This document shows positions 24,451 through 34,473 of a DNA stretch of 64,000 nucleotides, in pieces. The position numbers were made by a program, and so were the translations under genes. A model generated the notes under the pieces. The model was given only the letters and a program-made list of their open reading frames with translations, was not told where the DNA came from and did not search any database. How positions within the stretch are numbered: the first letter of the stretch is position 1; each line of letters starts with the position of its first letter. The stretch is from contig JAFQCT010000016.1 in the NCBI GenBank assembly GCA_017399405.1, positions 124,001 to 188,000 on the forward strand, read 5' to 3'. Origin of the DNA: Clostridia bacterium (GTDB lineage Bacteria; Bacillota; Clostridia; Oscillospirales; Acutalibacteraceae).

Positions 24451-25341
24451 ATGAAAACAAAGGCAAAATCAACATTTTTATTATTTTTAACAGCAATTAT
24501 ATGGGGCTTTGCATTCGTTGCACAAAGGGTAGGTGCCGAATTCGTTGGTGCATTTACTTTTAATGGAATAAGATTTTTACTTGGTTCGTTATCGTTGATT
24601 CCCGTAATTTTAATGTTCGAGCGTGAAAAGTTTGACAAATCTAAGTTTCTTAAAACTCTTATACCAAGCCTTCTTGCTGGTACGATATTGTTTATAGCGT
24701 CAACACTTCAACAATTAGGTGTAGAGTGGACAGGCAGTGCAGGTAAAGCAGGATTTTTAACAGGTCTTTACATAGTACTTGTTCCTGTAATAAGATTTTT
24801 TATGGGTAAGAAAACAAGTATCTTTACTTTTTTTGGTGCAATATTTGCACTTGTGGGACTTTTCTTCCTTTGTATGACTGGCAATGAATTTAGTTTTGGA
24901 AAAGGCGATATTGTCCTTATAATCGGTGCTTTTTTCTGGGCAGCACATATCCTTGTTGTTGATGAATATGTTAACAATATAAGCCCGTTAAAGTTCAGTA
25001 TGATGCAGTTTTTTGTGTGTGGCCTTTTAAGCGTAATATGTGCATTATGTACTGAAACTATTGAACTTTCAGCAATTAAGAGTGCTGGCATTCCAATACT
25101 TTATGGTGGTCTTATGTCGGTTGGTGTTGCATATACTTGCCAGATTTTAGGTCAAAAAGATGCAGACCCAACTTTTGCATCAATTGTCTTCTCAACAGAA
25201 TCGGTTTTCAGTGCAATAGGTGGTGCAATTATTCTTAATGAGATTATGAGTGGCAGAGGTTATATTGGTTGTGCACTTATATTTATTGGTATCGTTTTAT
25301 CTCAATTGAATATTGACTCATTTCGCAAAAAAGCTAAATGA
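24451..25341 (+). CDS. EamA/DMT-family transporter
   Basis: A 296-residue integral membrane protein with ten predicted helices in two EamA repeats. The first begins LTAIIWGFAFVAQRVGAEFVG, and the second near residue 150 (VLIIGAFFWAAHILVVDEYV). Drug/metabolite transporter family members export or import small metabolites; the substrate cannot be read from sequence. An AAGGTGA ribosome binding site lies 5-6 bases before the ATG. It stands alone between two terminators or promoters. Confidence 0.9.
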   Translation: MKTKAKSTFLLFLTAIIWGFAFVAQRVGAEFVGAFTFNGIRFLLGSLSLIPVILMFEREKFDKSKFLKTLIPSLLAGTILFIASTLQQLGVEWTGSAGKAGFLTGLYIVLVPVIRFFMGKKTSIFTFFGAIFALVGLFFLCMTGNEFSFGKGDIVLIIGAFFWAAHILVVDEYVNNISPLKFSMMQFFVCGLLSVICALCTETIELSAIKSAGIPILYGGLMSVGVAYTCQILGQKDADPTFASIVFSTESVFSAIGGAIILNEIMSGRGYIGCALIFIGIVLSQLNIDSFRKKAK

Positions 25342-25384
25342 TAGTGCAAAAAATGACACTTTAATTACAGTTTATCTCATTTCA

Positions 25385-25413
25385 TTGACAAAAATGCAAC
25401 TATACAGTAGTAT
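25385..25413 (+). promoter_or_regulatory. sigma-A promoter of the sugar transferase gene
   Basis: A perfect TTGACA and TAGTAT are separated by 17 bases. Confidence 0.72.
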
Positions 25414-25453
25414 TATCGTGTAATAAAGTTTTGAATCCTTTTTGGAGGAATAT

Positions 25454-26824
25454 ATGAATATATTATATAAATTTCAAAGAACAGTTGTTTTTATATTAAA
25501 ATCAACTATGTATGTTTGCTTGATTGCAACATTTTTCTTGATTTTTGGAACTGAATATGAGTGGATTGTTCATCTTTCAAGAACAACAGGTGTTACTTTT
25601 GTTACATTCTGTGTAGTTGAAGCCGCACTTGTGTCTGTTTACGGTGGCTACGCTATAGGCAGACTTAAAAGTAAACCAATAGTTATTTCGTTGGCACTTG
25701 CAACTTTTGTAACTGATTTTGTTACACATTTACAATTGTGTATTATGAATGTTAATGAGAATAACAATCCTCATTTCGTATATGAATCACCACACTTACT
25801 TTTACTTGTAATGCTTATTCAAGGTGTATTGATTATCTTCTTCACATATTTTGGCAATTATGTTTATTTTACAATCAATCCGCCTGAAAAATGTTGCGTA
25901 ATCACAAGTTCAGAAGAATCACTTAACAATATTATGCCTAAAATCAGACGCTATAAAAAGCAGTATGATGTGGTGCATATGATTCATTACACATCTAAAA
26001 ATGTCTTTGATATTATAAATGATTGTAATACCGTGTTCCTTTACGATATTCCTGCTACTGAGAAAACATTGTTGAATGAATACTGTTATGCAAGAAATAA
26101 GAATATTTATTTCAATTTTGAAATGAATGATGTTGTCATGCTTGGTGCAAGACCTGCAGTTCTTGATGATAAACCGTTAGTTTCAGCAGTTGTTCGCGAT
26201 TTGACTTTTGAACAACGCTTTGTAAAGAGACTTATGGACATTGTAATTTCAGGTGTGGGACTTGTCGTATGTGGTCCGCTTATGCTTATTTGTGCGGCTA
26301 TGATTAAGGCTGAAGACGGTGGTAGCGTATTTTTCAGACAGTTGCGTGCAACAAAAGGCGGCGAACTTTTCAATGTATATAAATTCCGTACAATGAAAGA
26401 AGAAAACGCCGAAAATCGCTCGGTTACATCTGATGATGACAGAATAACAAAAATCGGTAAATATTTAAGAAAATTCCGTATTGATGAATTGCCTCAACTT
26501 ATCAATATTTTCAAGGGCGAAATGAGTGTTGTTGGTCCTCGTCCCGAAATGGTTGAGAATGTTGATAAATATACGGCTGAATTGCCTGAATTCTCTTATA
26601 GATTAAGAGTTAAAGGTGGTCTTACAGGTTATGCACAGATTGCAGGTAAGTATAACACTTCGCCTAAAGATAAACTTGTTCTTGACCTTATGTATATTGA
26701 AAAATATAGTTTGTGGCTTGACTTCAAACTTATTATGCAGACAGTTACTGTGTTACTCAGAGCAGGTGACAGTACAAAAGCATTTTCAAAACAAAAGAAT
26801 AAATATCATTTTACTGAAAAATAA
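25454..26824 (+). CDS. polyprenyl-phosphate sugar-1-phosphate transferase
   Basis: A 456-residue member of the bacterial sugar transferase family (WbaP/CpsE/EpsL type) that transfers a hexose-1-phosphate to undecaprenyl phosphate and starts synthesis of an exopolysaccharide or glycan. The N-terminal 135 residues hold four membrane helices, a CoA-binding-like middle domain follows, then another hydrophobic segment (about 255-280) and the catalytic domain with VYKFRTMK, KFRIDELPQL and MSVVGPRPEM. No glycosyltransferases or polymerase genes are adjacent. The start at 25454 has GGAGG upstream. Confidence 0.93.
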   Translation: MNILYKFQRTVVFILKSTMYVCLIATFFLIFGTEYEWIVHLSRTTGVTFVTFCVVEAALVSVYGGYAIGRLKSKPIVISLALATFVTDFVTHLQLCIMNVNENNNPHFVYESPHLLLLVMLIQGVLIIFFTYFGNYVYFTINPPEKCCVITSSEESLNNIMPKIRRYKKQYDVVHMIHYTSKNVFDIINDCNTVFLYDIPATEKTLLNEYCYARNKNIYFNFEMNDVVMLGARPAVLDDKPLVSAVVRDLTFEQRFVKRLMDIVISGVGLVVCGPLMLICAAMIKAEDGGSVFFRQLRATKGGELFNVYKFRTMKEENAENRSVTSDDDRITKIGKYLRKFRIDELPQLINIFKGEMSVVGPRPEMVENVDKYTAELPEFSYRLRVKGGLTGYAQIAGKYNTSPKDKLVLDLMYIEKYSLWLDFKLIMQTVTVLLRAGDSTKAFSKQKNKYHFTEK

Positions 26825-26850
26825 GGACTTTTTAAGTCCTTATTTTTTTT
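26820..26850 (+). terminator. intrinsic terminator after the sugar transferase gene
   Basis: A perfect 11-base-pair stem (AATAAGGACTT/AAGTCCTTATT) with a three-base loop and a run of eight T. It overlaps the stop codon. Confidence 0.9.
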
Positions 26851-26858
26851 CATTATTA

Positions 26859-26887
26859 TTGTTTATGTTTATTTTTTGTGTTATACT
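26859..26887 (+). promoter_or_regulatory. sigma-A promoter of the LCP-like/transglutaminase pair
   Basis: TTGTTT and TATACT are separated by 17 bases, about 31 bases before the start codon. Confidence 0.6.
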
Positions 26888-26917
26888 ATCCATAATATTG
26901 ATTAAATTGGTGTAAAA

Positions 26918-27766
26918 ATGAAAAATAAAGAATTATTTTCTGAAAATAAAATAAAAAAATCAACAATTAAATATTTTATAATATCTTTTTCTGTATTTAT
27001 TGTCATACTAGCTGTGTCTTCTGTTGTATTGTTTATGCACTCACTTGATTATGATATCTCAAATCTTGTTGACAGCTCATCAACTACAACTACTGCGCCT
27101 GTTGATGAAAATCTTTCAAATGTTTATTCTGTAAATGACCTTAAAGGAAAATCTGACCTTCTTTTTATAATTGAGAATATTGACGGTATTGATTTCATTT
27201 GCGCCGTTTCAACAGATTTTGATAATAAATCAATGCGTGTTATGTGCGTTGACGGTAGTGAAAATCTGTCATATGAAGATAAAACATTGAAATTCAGCAG
27301 TATTTATTCTGAAGACGATGTTCCGGGTGTGAAAAAAGCACTTGTAGATAATTATGGAATTGAAACCGGAAAATACATTATTCTTGACCATGACGGACTA
27401 AAAGATTTGTTATCATTGTTTGATGGATTTTCTGTTAATGTTATAGAAAATGTGAACTATAAATCTCACGACTTTAATTTAACATTATCGTCAGGTGTTC
27501 AGGAACTTTCTCCTGATATGACATATAAATATTTGCAGATTAGTGAAAATAAAATCCGTGAAAGTATCATTTGCGATATAATTAAATCAGTACTTGTTGC
27601 TGATTATGTTGAAGAATCCGAGAAATTGTTTACTTCATTTGTTAATTTGTGCGAAACAGATATTTCAGTTATTGATTATTCTGAAACAGTTGATAGATTG
27701 TCTGCATATTGTTATGCAGATGACAAATTTTATCCCGAAATATATAAAAAAGGTGATAAATCGTGA
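26918..27766 (+). CDS. divergent LytR-CpsA-Psr-like membrane protein
   Basis: The protein has 282 residues. One N-terminal membrane helix (about 19-43) and a Ser/Thr-rich linker precede an extracytoplasmic domain. Its GVKKALVDNYGIETGKYIILDHDGLKDLL and FDGFSVNV segments (given here as family landmarks) resemble the core of LCP ligases that attach glycans to peptidoglycan. The usual SIPRDT loop is replaced by a sequence reading MCVDGSE, and the C-terminal Arg-rich RxxxRQ motif is not found. The protein is thus probably catalytically altered, or the resemblance is only structural. The next gene overlaps its stop by four bases. Confidence 0.55.
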   Translation: MKNKELFSENKIKKSTIKYFIISFSVFIVILAVSSVVLFMHSLDYDISNLVDSSSTTTTAPVDENLSNVYSVNDLKGKSDLLFIIENIDGIDFICAVSTDFDNKSMRVMCVDGSENLSYEDKTLKFSSIYSEDDVPGVKKALVDNYGIETGKYIILDHDGLKDLLSLFDGFSVNVIENVNYKSHDFNLTLSSGVQELSPDMTYKYLQISENKIRESIICDIIKSVLVADYVEESEKLFTSFVNLCETDISVIDYSETVDRLSAYCYADDKFYPEIYKKGDKS

Positions 27767-28935
27767 AAAGATTTATAGCAATAATTGTTGCAGTTTTATG
27801 CCTTGCAATGTTGTCTTTTGTATTTAGTGATTTTGTAGTAAATTTTGAAAAAAGTACATTAGAAAACGCACTTGAAAAAGATAAATACACTGAAAAAGAA
27901 TATAAAGAGTTTCAAAATGGGCTTGATGATAAGCGTTTTTATTATTACAACACTCTTACTGACTCACAAAAAGACTCATATATAACTCTTTATTATTCGG
28001 CACTCGATTTTGACGAGTCCTGTAAAGTGGAAATCGCCGAAGAAGACTTGTCATTAGTAATTGATGCAATTATGTATGATAATTCGGAAATATTCTGGTT
28101 AACAGGCAATTGTAATTACTATGTCAATGAAGGTTATATTGATGTTGTTCAGGAATACAGATATACTGAAGAGGAAGCAAAACAGATTTCTGAAAAGCTT
28201 GAAGACAAAGTTGATGAAATTATTGCAGAAATGCCTGATTATCAAACAGATTTTGAAAAAGAGTTGTATCTTCACGATTATGTGTGTGATAACACAGTTT
28301 ATGATGAAACAACAATGGAAACTACAGGCCATACTGCACACAGTTCGTTGCTTGATGGCAGAACAGTATGCGAAGGTTATGCCCGTGCAGTACAATTGTT
28401 ACTTGATGAGGTAGGAATTGAAAACCACTTAATAATAGGCGAAGCATCTGACGATAGCGGTAGTGACCTTCATATGTGGAATATTGTTAAAATTGATGGC
28501 TATTATTATCATCTCGACCCTACATGGAATGATGGTGCTTTTACAGATGCACAAGGCTATTTTTACTTTAATGTGCCTGATACATATATAATGCGTACAC
28601 ATTCAGATTTCAATATTCAAAATACAGGTTGTTCATATAATAATGCCAATTATTTCGAGAGAATGAACACTTATGTTAAAACATTTACAGGGTTTGCAAA
28701 TTTGACAGATGCGGCGGCAGGTGTATTGGCAACAGGTGAAAATGTAGTTGAATTTGTATTTGAGAATAAAAGCGATTACAAAAGAGCACTTAATGAATTG
28801 CAGAATAATACAAAGTTTTTCAGTTTTGTAGAACAGTCTGTAAGAAAAAGTGGCAGAAAGCTATTAAAAGATAGTGTATTTTATAATACTGCTGATGTAT
28901 ATTATTATTTAAGTATTGAGTTCAAAGAAGGTTGA
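27763..28935 (+). CDS. exported transglutaminase-like protein
   Basis: A 390-residue protein with an N-terminal signal anchor (about 3-25) and a transglutaminase-like (papain-fold) domain. The triad is visible: Cys203 in [11 protein letters not shown], His237 in DLHMWNIV and Asp252 in HLDPTWNDG. Such secreted domains act as peptidases or as cross-linking enzymes on surface proteins. The start is GTG within a GTGA overlap, with AAAGGTGAT upstream. Pairing with the LCP-like protein suggests a shared role at the cell wall, an inference from position only. Confidence 0.88.
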   Translation: MKRFIAIIVAVLCLAMLSFVFSDFVVNFEKSTLENALEKDKYTEKEYKEFQNGLDDKRFYYYNTLTDSQKDSYITLYYSALDFDESCKVEIAEEDLSLVIDAIMYDNSEIFWLTGNCNYYVNEGYIDVVQEYRYTEEEAKQISEKLEDKVDEIIAEMPDYQTDFEKELYLHDYVCDNTVYDETTMETTGHTAHSSLLDGRTVCEGYARAVQLLLDEVGIENHLIIGEASDDSGSDLHMWNIVKIDGYYYHLDPTWNDGAFTDAQGYFYFNVPDTYIMRTHSDFNIQNTGCSYNNANYFERMNTYVKTFTGFANLTDAAAGVLATGENVVEFVFENKSDYKRALNELQNNTKFFSFVEQSVRKSGRKLLKDSVFYNTADVYYYLSIEFKEG

Positions 28936-28940
28936 TATAT

Positions 28941-29504
28941 ATGGATAAACAAAGAATTGAAAAGGCTTTTCGCGAAATATTGTTAGCAATAGGTGAGGAC
29001 CCTGACCGCGAAGGATTACAGGAAACTCCCAAACGAGTTGCAAATATGTATGAAGAAATCTTTTCAGGACTTAACGAAGACCCTGCAAAGCATCTTAAAA
29101 TGTTCCGTGAAGGACAAAGTGATGAAATCGTAATAGTGCGTGATATTCCTATGTACTCAATGTGCGAGCATCATTTTTTACCATTTGTAGGTAAAGCACA
29201 TATTGCGTATATTCCTAATGATGAAGGACTTGTTATAGGACTTTCTAAACTTGCAAGAATTGTAAACTCTTATGCTCGTCGTCCTCAACTTCAGGAGCGT
29301 TTAACAGCACAAATTGCAGATTTTATTCAGGATTCTATGAATCCAAAAGGCGTTGCAGTTGTTGTTGAAGCAGAACATCTGTGTATGACAATGCGTGGTA
29401 TAAGAGCAGCTGGTTCAAAAACACAAACATCAGCACTTAGAGGTTCAATGAGAAAGGACGCAAGAACAAGAGCCGAAGTTATGACTCTTTTAGGAATAAA
29501 ATGA
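28941..29504 (+). CDS. folE: GTP cyclohydrolase I
   Basis: A 187-residue enzyme that converts GTP to 7,8-dihydroneopterin triphosphate, the first step of folate synthesis. Zinc ligands and active-site residues lie in [20 protein letters not shown] and in [10 protein letters not shown]. The start at 28941 has AAGG upstream; three earlier in-frame codons are unsupported. It leads folE-folP-folB-folK, whose genes overlap or nearly touch. Confidence 0.97.
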   Translation: MDKQRIEKAFREILLAIGEDPDREGLQETPKRVANMYEEIFSGLNEDPAKHLKMFREGQSDEIVIVRDIPMYSMCEHHFLPFVGKAHIAYIPNDEGLVIGLSKLARIVNSYARRPQLQERLTAQIADFIQDSMNPKGVAVVVEAEHLCMTMRGIRAAGSKTQTSALRGSMRKDARTRAEVMTLLGIK

Positions 29505-30328
29505 TTTTTAGTGGAAAAGATTTTAGTTTTGAATTAGGTAAAAAAACCTATGTTATGGGAATTCTTAATGTTACAAAAGATTCCTTTGCAGATGGTGGAA
29601 AATATAATACACCCGATAAAGCAAAAGAACATACAAAAGAAATGCTTTTGCAGGGTGCAGATATTATTGATATTGGTGCTCAATCAACAAGACCCGGCAG
29701 TATTCTTATGTCGGCTGAGGAAGAATTAAATATTATAAAACAATATCTTCCTTATCTCGCAAATGAGTTTGATTGTGTATTTTCTGTTGATACTTTTTAT
29801 CCTCAGGTTGCTGAATATGCTCTGAACAATGGTGCGTCAATAATCAATGATGTCAGCGGGACATTCAATGCAGATATGGCAGAACTTGTATTAAAATATG
29901 ATTGTGGTTGGATTATCACTCATACAGGTAATAGTGATGCTGAAACCGTGCCTGATTATAAGACAAGCGTAACCGAAGATATAATATCTTTTTTTGATGA
30001 AACTCTTGAAAAATGTGCTAAACTAAAAATACCACATAACAGAATTATGCTTGATGTGGGTATCGGTTTTGGAAAAAACTACGAGCAAAATATAGAAGTA
30101 ATTAAAAATATCAATAAAATCAGGCGTAATAATGTTGCGTTATTAACTGCTTTATCTCTCAAAAGAGTGGTTGGTACTGCAACTAATACTGAAAAAGATG
30201 ATAGATTATATGGCACAATTTCTGCAAACGCATTAGCTATTGCAGGTGGCACAGATTTTATTCGAGTTCATAATGTAAAAGAAAATGTTTTAGGTGCTAA
30301 AATGGTTGATGCAGTAGTGAGGGGTTAA
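29501..30328 (+). CDS. folP: dihydropteroate synthase
   Basis: A 275-residue TIM-barrel enzyme joining pterin pyrophosphate and p-aminobenzoate; it is the sulfonamide target. Motifs are [18 protein letters not shown] at the N-terminus, [11 protein letters not shown] near residue 65 and [10 protein letters not shown] near 185. It overlaps folE by four bases and folB follows after one base. Confidence 0.96.
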   Translation: MIFSGKDFSFELGKKTYVMGILNVTKDSFADGGKYNTPDKAKEHTKEMLLQGADIIDIGAQSTRPGSILMSAEEELNIIKQYLPYLANEFDCVFSVDTFYPQVAEYALNNGASIINDVSGTFNADMAELVLKYDCGWIITHTGNSDAETVPDYKTSVTEDIISFFDETLEKCAKLKIPHNRIMLDVGIGFGKNYEQNIEVIKNINKIRRNNVALLTALSLKRVVGTATNTEKDDRLYGTISANALAIAGGTDFIRVHNVKENVLGAKMVDAVVRG

Positions 30329-30329
30329 T

Positions 30330-30692
30330 ATGGATAAGGTTATAGTTAAAGATTTAGAACTTTTTTGTTATCACGGGGTAAACCCAGAAGAAAAAGAAGA
30401 TGGTCAGATTTTTGTTTTTGATATTGAAGCAGGTGTTGATTTATCAAAACCTTGTGTGACCGACAATGTTGATGATACAGTAAGTTATGCAAAAATTATT
30501 AAAACTGTCCGTAGAGTTGCCCAAAGCGAGAAAAACGATTTAATTGAGCGTGTTGCACAGAGAGTTGCAGATGAGTTATTCAGTGAATTTGAAAAAATAG
30601 AAACTCTTAAAATTGCATTGAAAAAGCCTCAAGCACCAATTAAAGCAGATTTTAATTATGTTGCTGTAGAAATTGAAAGGGTAAGACAATGA
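30330..30692 (+). CDS. folB: dihydroneopterin aldolase
   Basis: A 120-residue aldolase producing 6-hydroxymethyl-dihydropterin. The family start DLELFCYHGVNPEEKEDGQ and the block DTVSYAKIIKTV are present; the C-terminus ends in VAVEIER as expected. It overlaps folK by four bases. Confidence 0.95.
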   Translation: MDKVIVKDLELFCYHGVNPEEKEDGQIFVFDIEAGVDLSKPCVTDNVDDTVSYAKIIKTVRRVAQSEKNDLIERVAQRVADELFSEFEKIETLKIALKKPQAPIKADFNYVAVEIERVRQ

Positions 30693-31186
30693 TTGCATAT
30701 TTAGGAATAGGCACAAATATTGGTGACCGTTTACAAAACTTAATTGATGCAGTTGAATCTTTGAATTTGTTACCGTTAACGAAAGTTGTTGAAGTTTCAA
30801 ATGTTTATGAAACTAAACCTGTCGGCTTCGCTGACCAGAGTGATTTTCTCAATATTGTGGTTTGTGTTTCAACTGAACTGACAGCCCACAATCTTCTTGG
30901 TGCAGCACTTGGCATTGAAGCAGGAATGGGTAGAGTGCGTACCATTAAAAATGGACCACGAATTATTGATATTGACTTGCTTATGTATGGTAATGAGGAG
31001 TATGATACAAAAACTCTTATTTTACCACATCCAAGAATGTTTGAACGCAATTTTGTTCTTAAACCGCTACTTGATTTAGATTTAGAAAAATCTTACTATT
31101 CAAAAGAAAGACTTGAAAAACTTCTCACCGATGATGGTGTAAGTTTTTATTGTGATAATCAATGCTTTATTACTGATGAAATATAA
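30689..31186 (+). CDS. folK: HPPK, 2-amino-4-hydroxy-6-hydroxymethyldihydropteridine pyrophosphokinase
   Basis: The protein has 165 residues and supplies the activated pterin for FolP. Recognised by YLGIGTNIGDRLQNL at the N-terminus, NVYETKPVG and the motif GPRIIDIDLLMYGN with metal-binding Asp residues. It closes the folate operon; a complete pathway would also need folC and pabABC, not seen here. Confidence 0.96.
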   Translation: MIAYLGIGTNIGDRLQNLIDAVESLNLLPLTKVVEVSNVYETKPVGFADQSDFLNIVVCVSTELTAHNLLGAALGIEAGMGRVRTIKNGPRIIDIDLLMYGNEEYDTKTLILPHPRMFERNFVLKPLLDLDLEKSYYSKERLEKLLTDDGVSFYCDNQCFITDEI

Positions 31187-31195
31187 TGGTGATTT

Positions 31196-32074
31196 ATGAC
31201 TTACATAATTATGGACCTTGAGTGGAATAACTCTTATATGAAATCCACCCAAAAATTTATTAACGAAATTATTGAAATAGGTGCTGTTAAACTTGATGAA
31301 CAGTTGAATGAGATTGATATTTTTTCAGAACTTATAAAGCCTGTTGTTTCAAGAAAACTTCGCTCAAGAATTAAAAACTTAACACATATTACTAATGATG
31401 ATATTAAATCGGGTAAACCGTTTTCAAAAGTAATAAGCGAATTTGAAAAATGGGTAGGGGAAGATGCAGTATTTCTCACTTGGGGTGATACTGACATAAG
31501 AACTTTACTTTCAAATATTAAAACTTTTCTCAAAAAAGATGATATTACTTTTTTAAGAAAGTATGCAGATTTGCAAAGATATTGTCAATGCTTTATAAAT
31601 ATGGAGAATATTCAGCAGGCTGGTCTTTCTTATGCCGCCCAATGCCTTCAGATTGACGCAGAAAAGTTTCCGCATCACCGAGCATTAGATGATAGCCTTT
31701 TAAGTGCAGAATGCTTTAAGAAGACATTTAATGCAGAAAAACTTAAAGGGTTTATCAAAGAATGCAACGAAGATTTTTATGCTCGTCTTGCATTTCATCC
31801 TTATGTTATTAAACATAAGGATGACCCGTTGATAGATAAAAACATTTTTAACTGCTATTGTGACATTTGTGGTGGTAAAGTAAAAACAATAAAGAAATGG
31901 AAATTTAGCAATCAGTCATTCAGAGGAATTTTCTTCTGTGAAAATTGCAATCGTGAATTCAGGGTGAGTTTGCGAATCAAAAAGTTTTATGATTATATTG
32001 ATATTAAACGAAATTATACTGAAATAATCCGCACAGACGAAAAGTTGGAACAAAAGCCACAAGAAAATACATAA
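31196..32074 (+). CDS. DEDDh 3'-5' exonuclease with a C-terminal zinc ribbon
   Basis: A 292-residue protein with an exonuclease domain (about 1-185) of the DnaQ/ERI type. Motif ExoI is DLEWN, ExoII includes the TWGDTDIRTLL region, and ExoIII is HHRALDDSL. The C-terminal part (about 215-270) holds CDICGG and CENCNREF, a four-cysteine zinc ribbon. The substrate (DNA or RNA) is unknown. It starts 9 bases after folK and may be read from the folate operon, though function does not suggest a link. Confidence 0.85.
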   Translation: MTYIIMDLEWNNSYMKSTQKFINEIIEIGAVKLDEQLNEIDIFSELIKPVVSRKLRSRIKNLTHITNDDIKSGKPFSKVISEFEKWVGEDAVFLTWGDTDIRTLLSNIKTFLKKDDITFLRKYADLQRYCQCFINMENIQQAGLSYAAQCLQIDAEKFPHHRALDDSLLSAECFKKTFNAEKLKGFIKECNEDFYARLAFHPYVIKHKDDPLIDKNIFNCYCDICGGKVKTIKKWKFSNQSFRGIFFCENCNREFRVSLRIKKFYDYIDIKRNYTEIIRTDEKLEQKPQENT

Positions 32075-32078
32075 AAAT

Positions 32079-32105
32079 AAGACCTACTCGTTTTGAGTAG
32101 GTCTT
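32079..32105. terminator. bidirectional terminator between the exonuclease and serA
   Basis: A perfect 11-base-pair stem (AAGACCTACTC/GAGTAGGTCTT) between convergent genes; the minus strand continues with a T-rich tract. Confidence 0.85.
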
Positions 32106-32120
32106 AATGTTTGCTTTGAC

Positions 32121-33284
32121 TTATTTGATTACGCGAATTCTTATAATACCATTAATCTTTTTAAGTGCATTGATTGCTTCTGCAGAAGCTTCTGTATCAG
32201 AATCAATAACAGTATAAGCGTATTCGCCCTTTGACTTGTTAACCATATTATCAATATTAACATCTTCGTTTGCAAGTCCTGATGTAATTTTGCTTACAAT
32301 ACCTGAAATGTTTTTGTGCATTATTGTAATACGATGCTTTTCAGAAGGTGCAAGATTTACAGCGGGGTAGTTAACAGAATTTATAATACTACCATTTTCA
32401 AGAAAATCAGCAACTTGTTCTACTGCCATTACTGCACAGTTGTCTTCAGATTCAGGTGTTGATGCACCAAGGTGAGGAATTGCAATAACGCCTGTAGCAC
32501 CGATAACTGCATCATTAGGGAAGTCAGTAACATAAGAAGCAACTTTACCGTTTTCAAGAGCTGCGATAATGCTTTCAGTATCTACAAGCTCACCACGAGC
32601 AAAGTTAAGAATTCTAACTTCATCTTTCATTGTAGCAATAGTATCAGCATTGATAAGACCGCGAGTACCGTCATTAAGTGGAACATGAAGTGTTATATAG
32701 TCGCTTTCAGTGTAGATAGTATTAAGATTGTCAGTAAGTTTTACATGGTGATTTAGTGTAATACTCTGTGCAACTGAAAGGTATGGGTCGTAACCGATTA
32801 CATTCATACCAAGTGCTGCTGCAGCGTTAGCAACAAGAATACCAATAGCACCAAGACCGATTACACCAAGAGTTTTACCTTTGATTTCAGGACCTGCAAA
32901 AGCACTTTTGCCTTTTTCAACATCTTTTGGAACGGTATCACCATTACCTTTAAGTGTTTTAGCCCACTCAATAGCAGGAATAACCTTTCTTGATGAAAGA
33001 AAAAGACCTGTAAGTACAAGCTCTTTAACAGCGTTAGCATTAGCACCTGGTGTGTTGAAAACTACAATACCAGCTTCACTGCATCTGTCAATTGGAATAT
33101 TGTTAACACCTGCACCTGCACGAGCAATAGCAAGTGTATTTGCTTCAAATTCCATATCGTGCATTGATGCTGAACGAACAAGAATTGCATCAGGGTTTGC
33201 CATTTCTGTTGCACAAGTGTATTGGTTACTGAATCGGCAAAGACCTGTTTCTGAAATTTTATTAAGTGTAAGAATATTATACAT
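32121..33284 (-). CDS. serA: D-3-phosphoglycerate dehydrogenase
   Basis: A 387-residue enzyme catalysing the first step of serine synthesis. The NAD-binding Rossmann motif is LGVIGLGAIGILVANAA near residue 140, the catalytic Arg is in ILNFARGELVD and the His is in IPHLGASTPES. A C-terminal ACT domain (about 315-387) likely binds serine. It follows serC by 12 bases on the minus strand. Confidence 0.96.
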   Translation of the reverse strand: MYNILTLNKISETGLCRFSNQYTCATEMANPDAILVRSASMHDMEFEANTLAIARAGAGVNNIPIDRCSEAGIVVFNTPGANANAVKELVLTGLFLSSRKVIPAIEWAKTLKGNGDTVPKDVEKGKSAFAGPEIKGKTLGVIGLGAIGILVANAAAALGMNVIGYDPYLSVAQSITLNHHVKLTDNLNTIYTESDYITLHVPLNDGTRGLINADTIATMKDEVRILNFARGELVDTESIIAALENGKVASYVTDFPNDAVIGATGVIAIPHLGASTPESEDNCAVMAVEQVADFLENGSIINSVNYPAVNLAPSEKHRITIMHKNISGIVSKITSGLANEDVNIDNMVNKSKGEYAYTVIDSDTEASAEAINALKKINGIIRIRVIK

Positions 33285-33296
33285 ATTTAGTTCTCC

Positions 33297-34379
33297 TTAT
33301 GAATTTGCTTTTTCAAATTCTGTCATAAATTCTACAAGCTTTTCTACACCTTCAACAGGCATTGCGTTGTAGATTGATGCTCTCATACCGCCAACTGAAC
33401 GGTGACCTTTAAGATTGACAAATCCTGCTTCAGTTGCTTCTTTAATGAACTTTGCATTGAGTTCTTCACTATCTGTAACAAAAGGAACATTCATAAGTGA
33501 ACGGTCTTCTGCTACAACTGTGCCTTTGAACATCTTGCTGTTATCAAGAAAATCATAAAGAATTTTTGCTTTCTTTTCGTTTCTCTCTTTAATAGCTTCA
33601 AGTCCACCCATTTCCTTAAGCCATTCAAGAACGAGTTTGCAGATATAAATTGTATAGCAAGGTGGTGTATTGTAAAGAGAATCATTATCAGCCATAATCT
33701 GATAGTTAAGCATTGTTGGTGTAATATCTCTTGCGTTGCCGAGCATATCTTCACGGATAATACAGATTGTAAGACCAGCAGGTGCAACATTCTTTTGTGC
33801 ACCACCATACACCATTGCAAACTTTGAAACATCAATTGGTTCTGAAAGGAAACATGATGAAATATCAGCAATAAGTGGAACATCGCCTGTGTCAGGTAAT
33901 TCGTGATAAACTGTACCGTAAATTGTATTGTTCATACAAATATAGAAGTAGTCAGCATCTTTTGTGAATTCGTTTTTATCAAGTTTAGGAATGTATGAGA
34001 ATGTTTTGTCAGCTGAAGATGCAACTGCTTTACATTCACCATATTTCTGTGCTTCTTGATATGCTTTTTTAGCCCACTGACCTGTGATTACAAAGTCAGC
34101 TTTACCGTTTTTGTTCATAAAGTTGAGTGGAATAGCAGCAAACTGCGTTGAAGCACCACCCTGTAAGAATAATACCTTATAATTATCAGGAATATTCATA
34201 AGTTCGCGAAGAAGCTGTTCAGCACCTTTAATGATTGAGTCGTAAACCTTTGAACGGTGGCTCATTTCCATAACTGATTGACCGCTGCCTTCATAATCAA
34301 GCATTTCTGCTGCCGCTTTCTTTAATACTTCCTCAGGTAACATTGATGGACCTGCTGAAAAATTATAAACTCTTGCCAT
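33297..34379 (-). CDS. serC: phosphoserine aminotransferase
   Basis: A 360-residue PLP enzyme for the second step of serine synthesis. It begins VYNFSAGPSMLPEEVL. The lysine that carries PLP is Lys196 in YGGAQKNVAPAGL, and KGHRSVGGMRASIYNAMP near the end is the substrate-binding block. The start at 34379 has GGAGG upstream. serB is not adjacent. Confidence 0.97.
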   Translation of the reverse strand: MARVYNFSAGPSMLPEEVLKKAAAEMLDYEGSGQSVMEMSHRSKVYDSIIKGAEQLLRELMNIPDNYKVLFLQGGASTQFAAIPLNFMNKNGKADFVITGQWAKKAYQEAQKYGECKAVASSADKTFSYIPKLDKNEFTKDADYFYICMNNTIYGTVYHELPDTGDVPLIADISSCFLSEPIDVSKFAMVYGGAQKNVAPAGLTICIIREDMLGNARDITPTMLNYQIMADNDSLYNTPPCYTIYICKLVLEWLKEMGGLEAIKERNEKKAKILYDFLDNSKMFKGTVVAEDRSLMNVPFVTDSEELNAKFIKEATEAGFVNLKGHRSVGGMRASIYNAMPVEGVEKLVEFMTEFEKANS

Positions 34380-34443
34380 TTGTATAACCTCCAAAATGTG
34401 CTTTTTATTACTATATTATGTTAAAAAAATAAACATTGACGGA

Positions 34444-34473
34444 ATTATAGCAAAAAACTATCTTAAAAGTCAA
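34444..34473 (-). promoter_or_regulatory. sigma-A promoter of serC-serA
   Basis: Minus-strand TTGACT (34473-34468) and TATAAT (34449-34444) are separated by 18 bases, giving a leader of about 58 bases. Confidence 0.72.
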
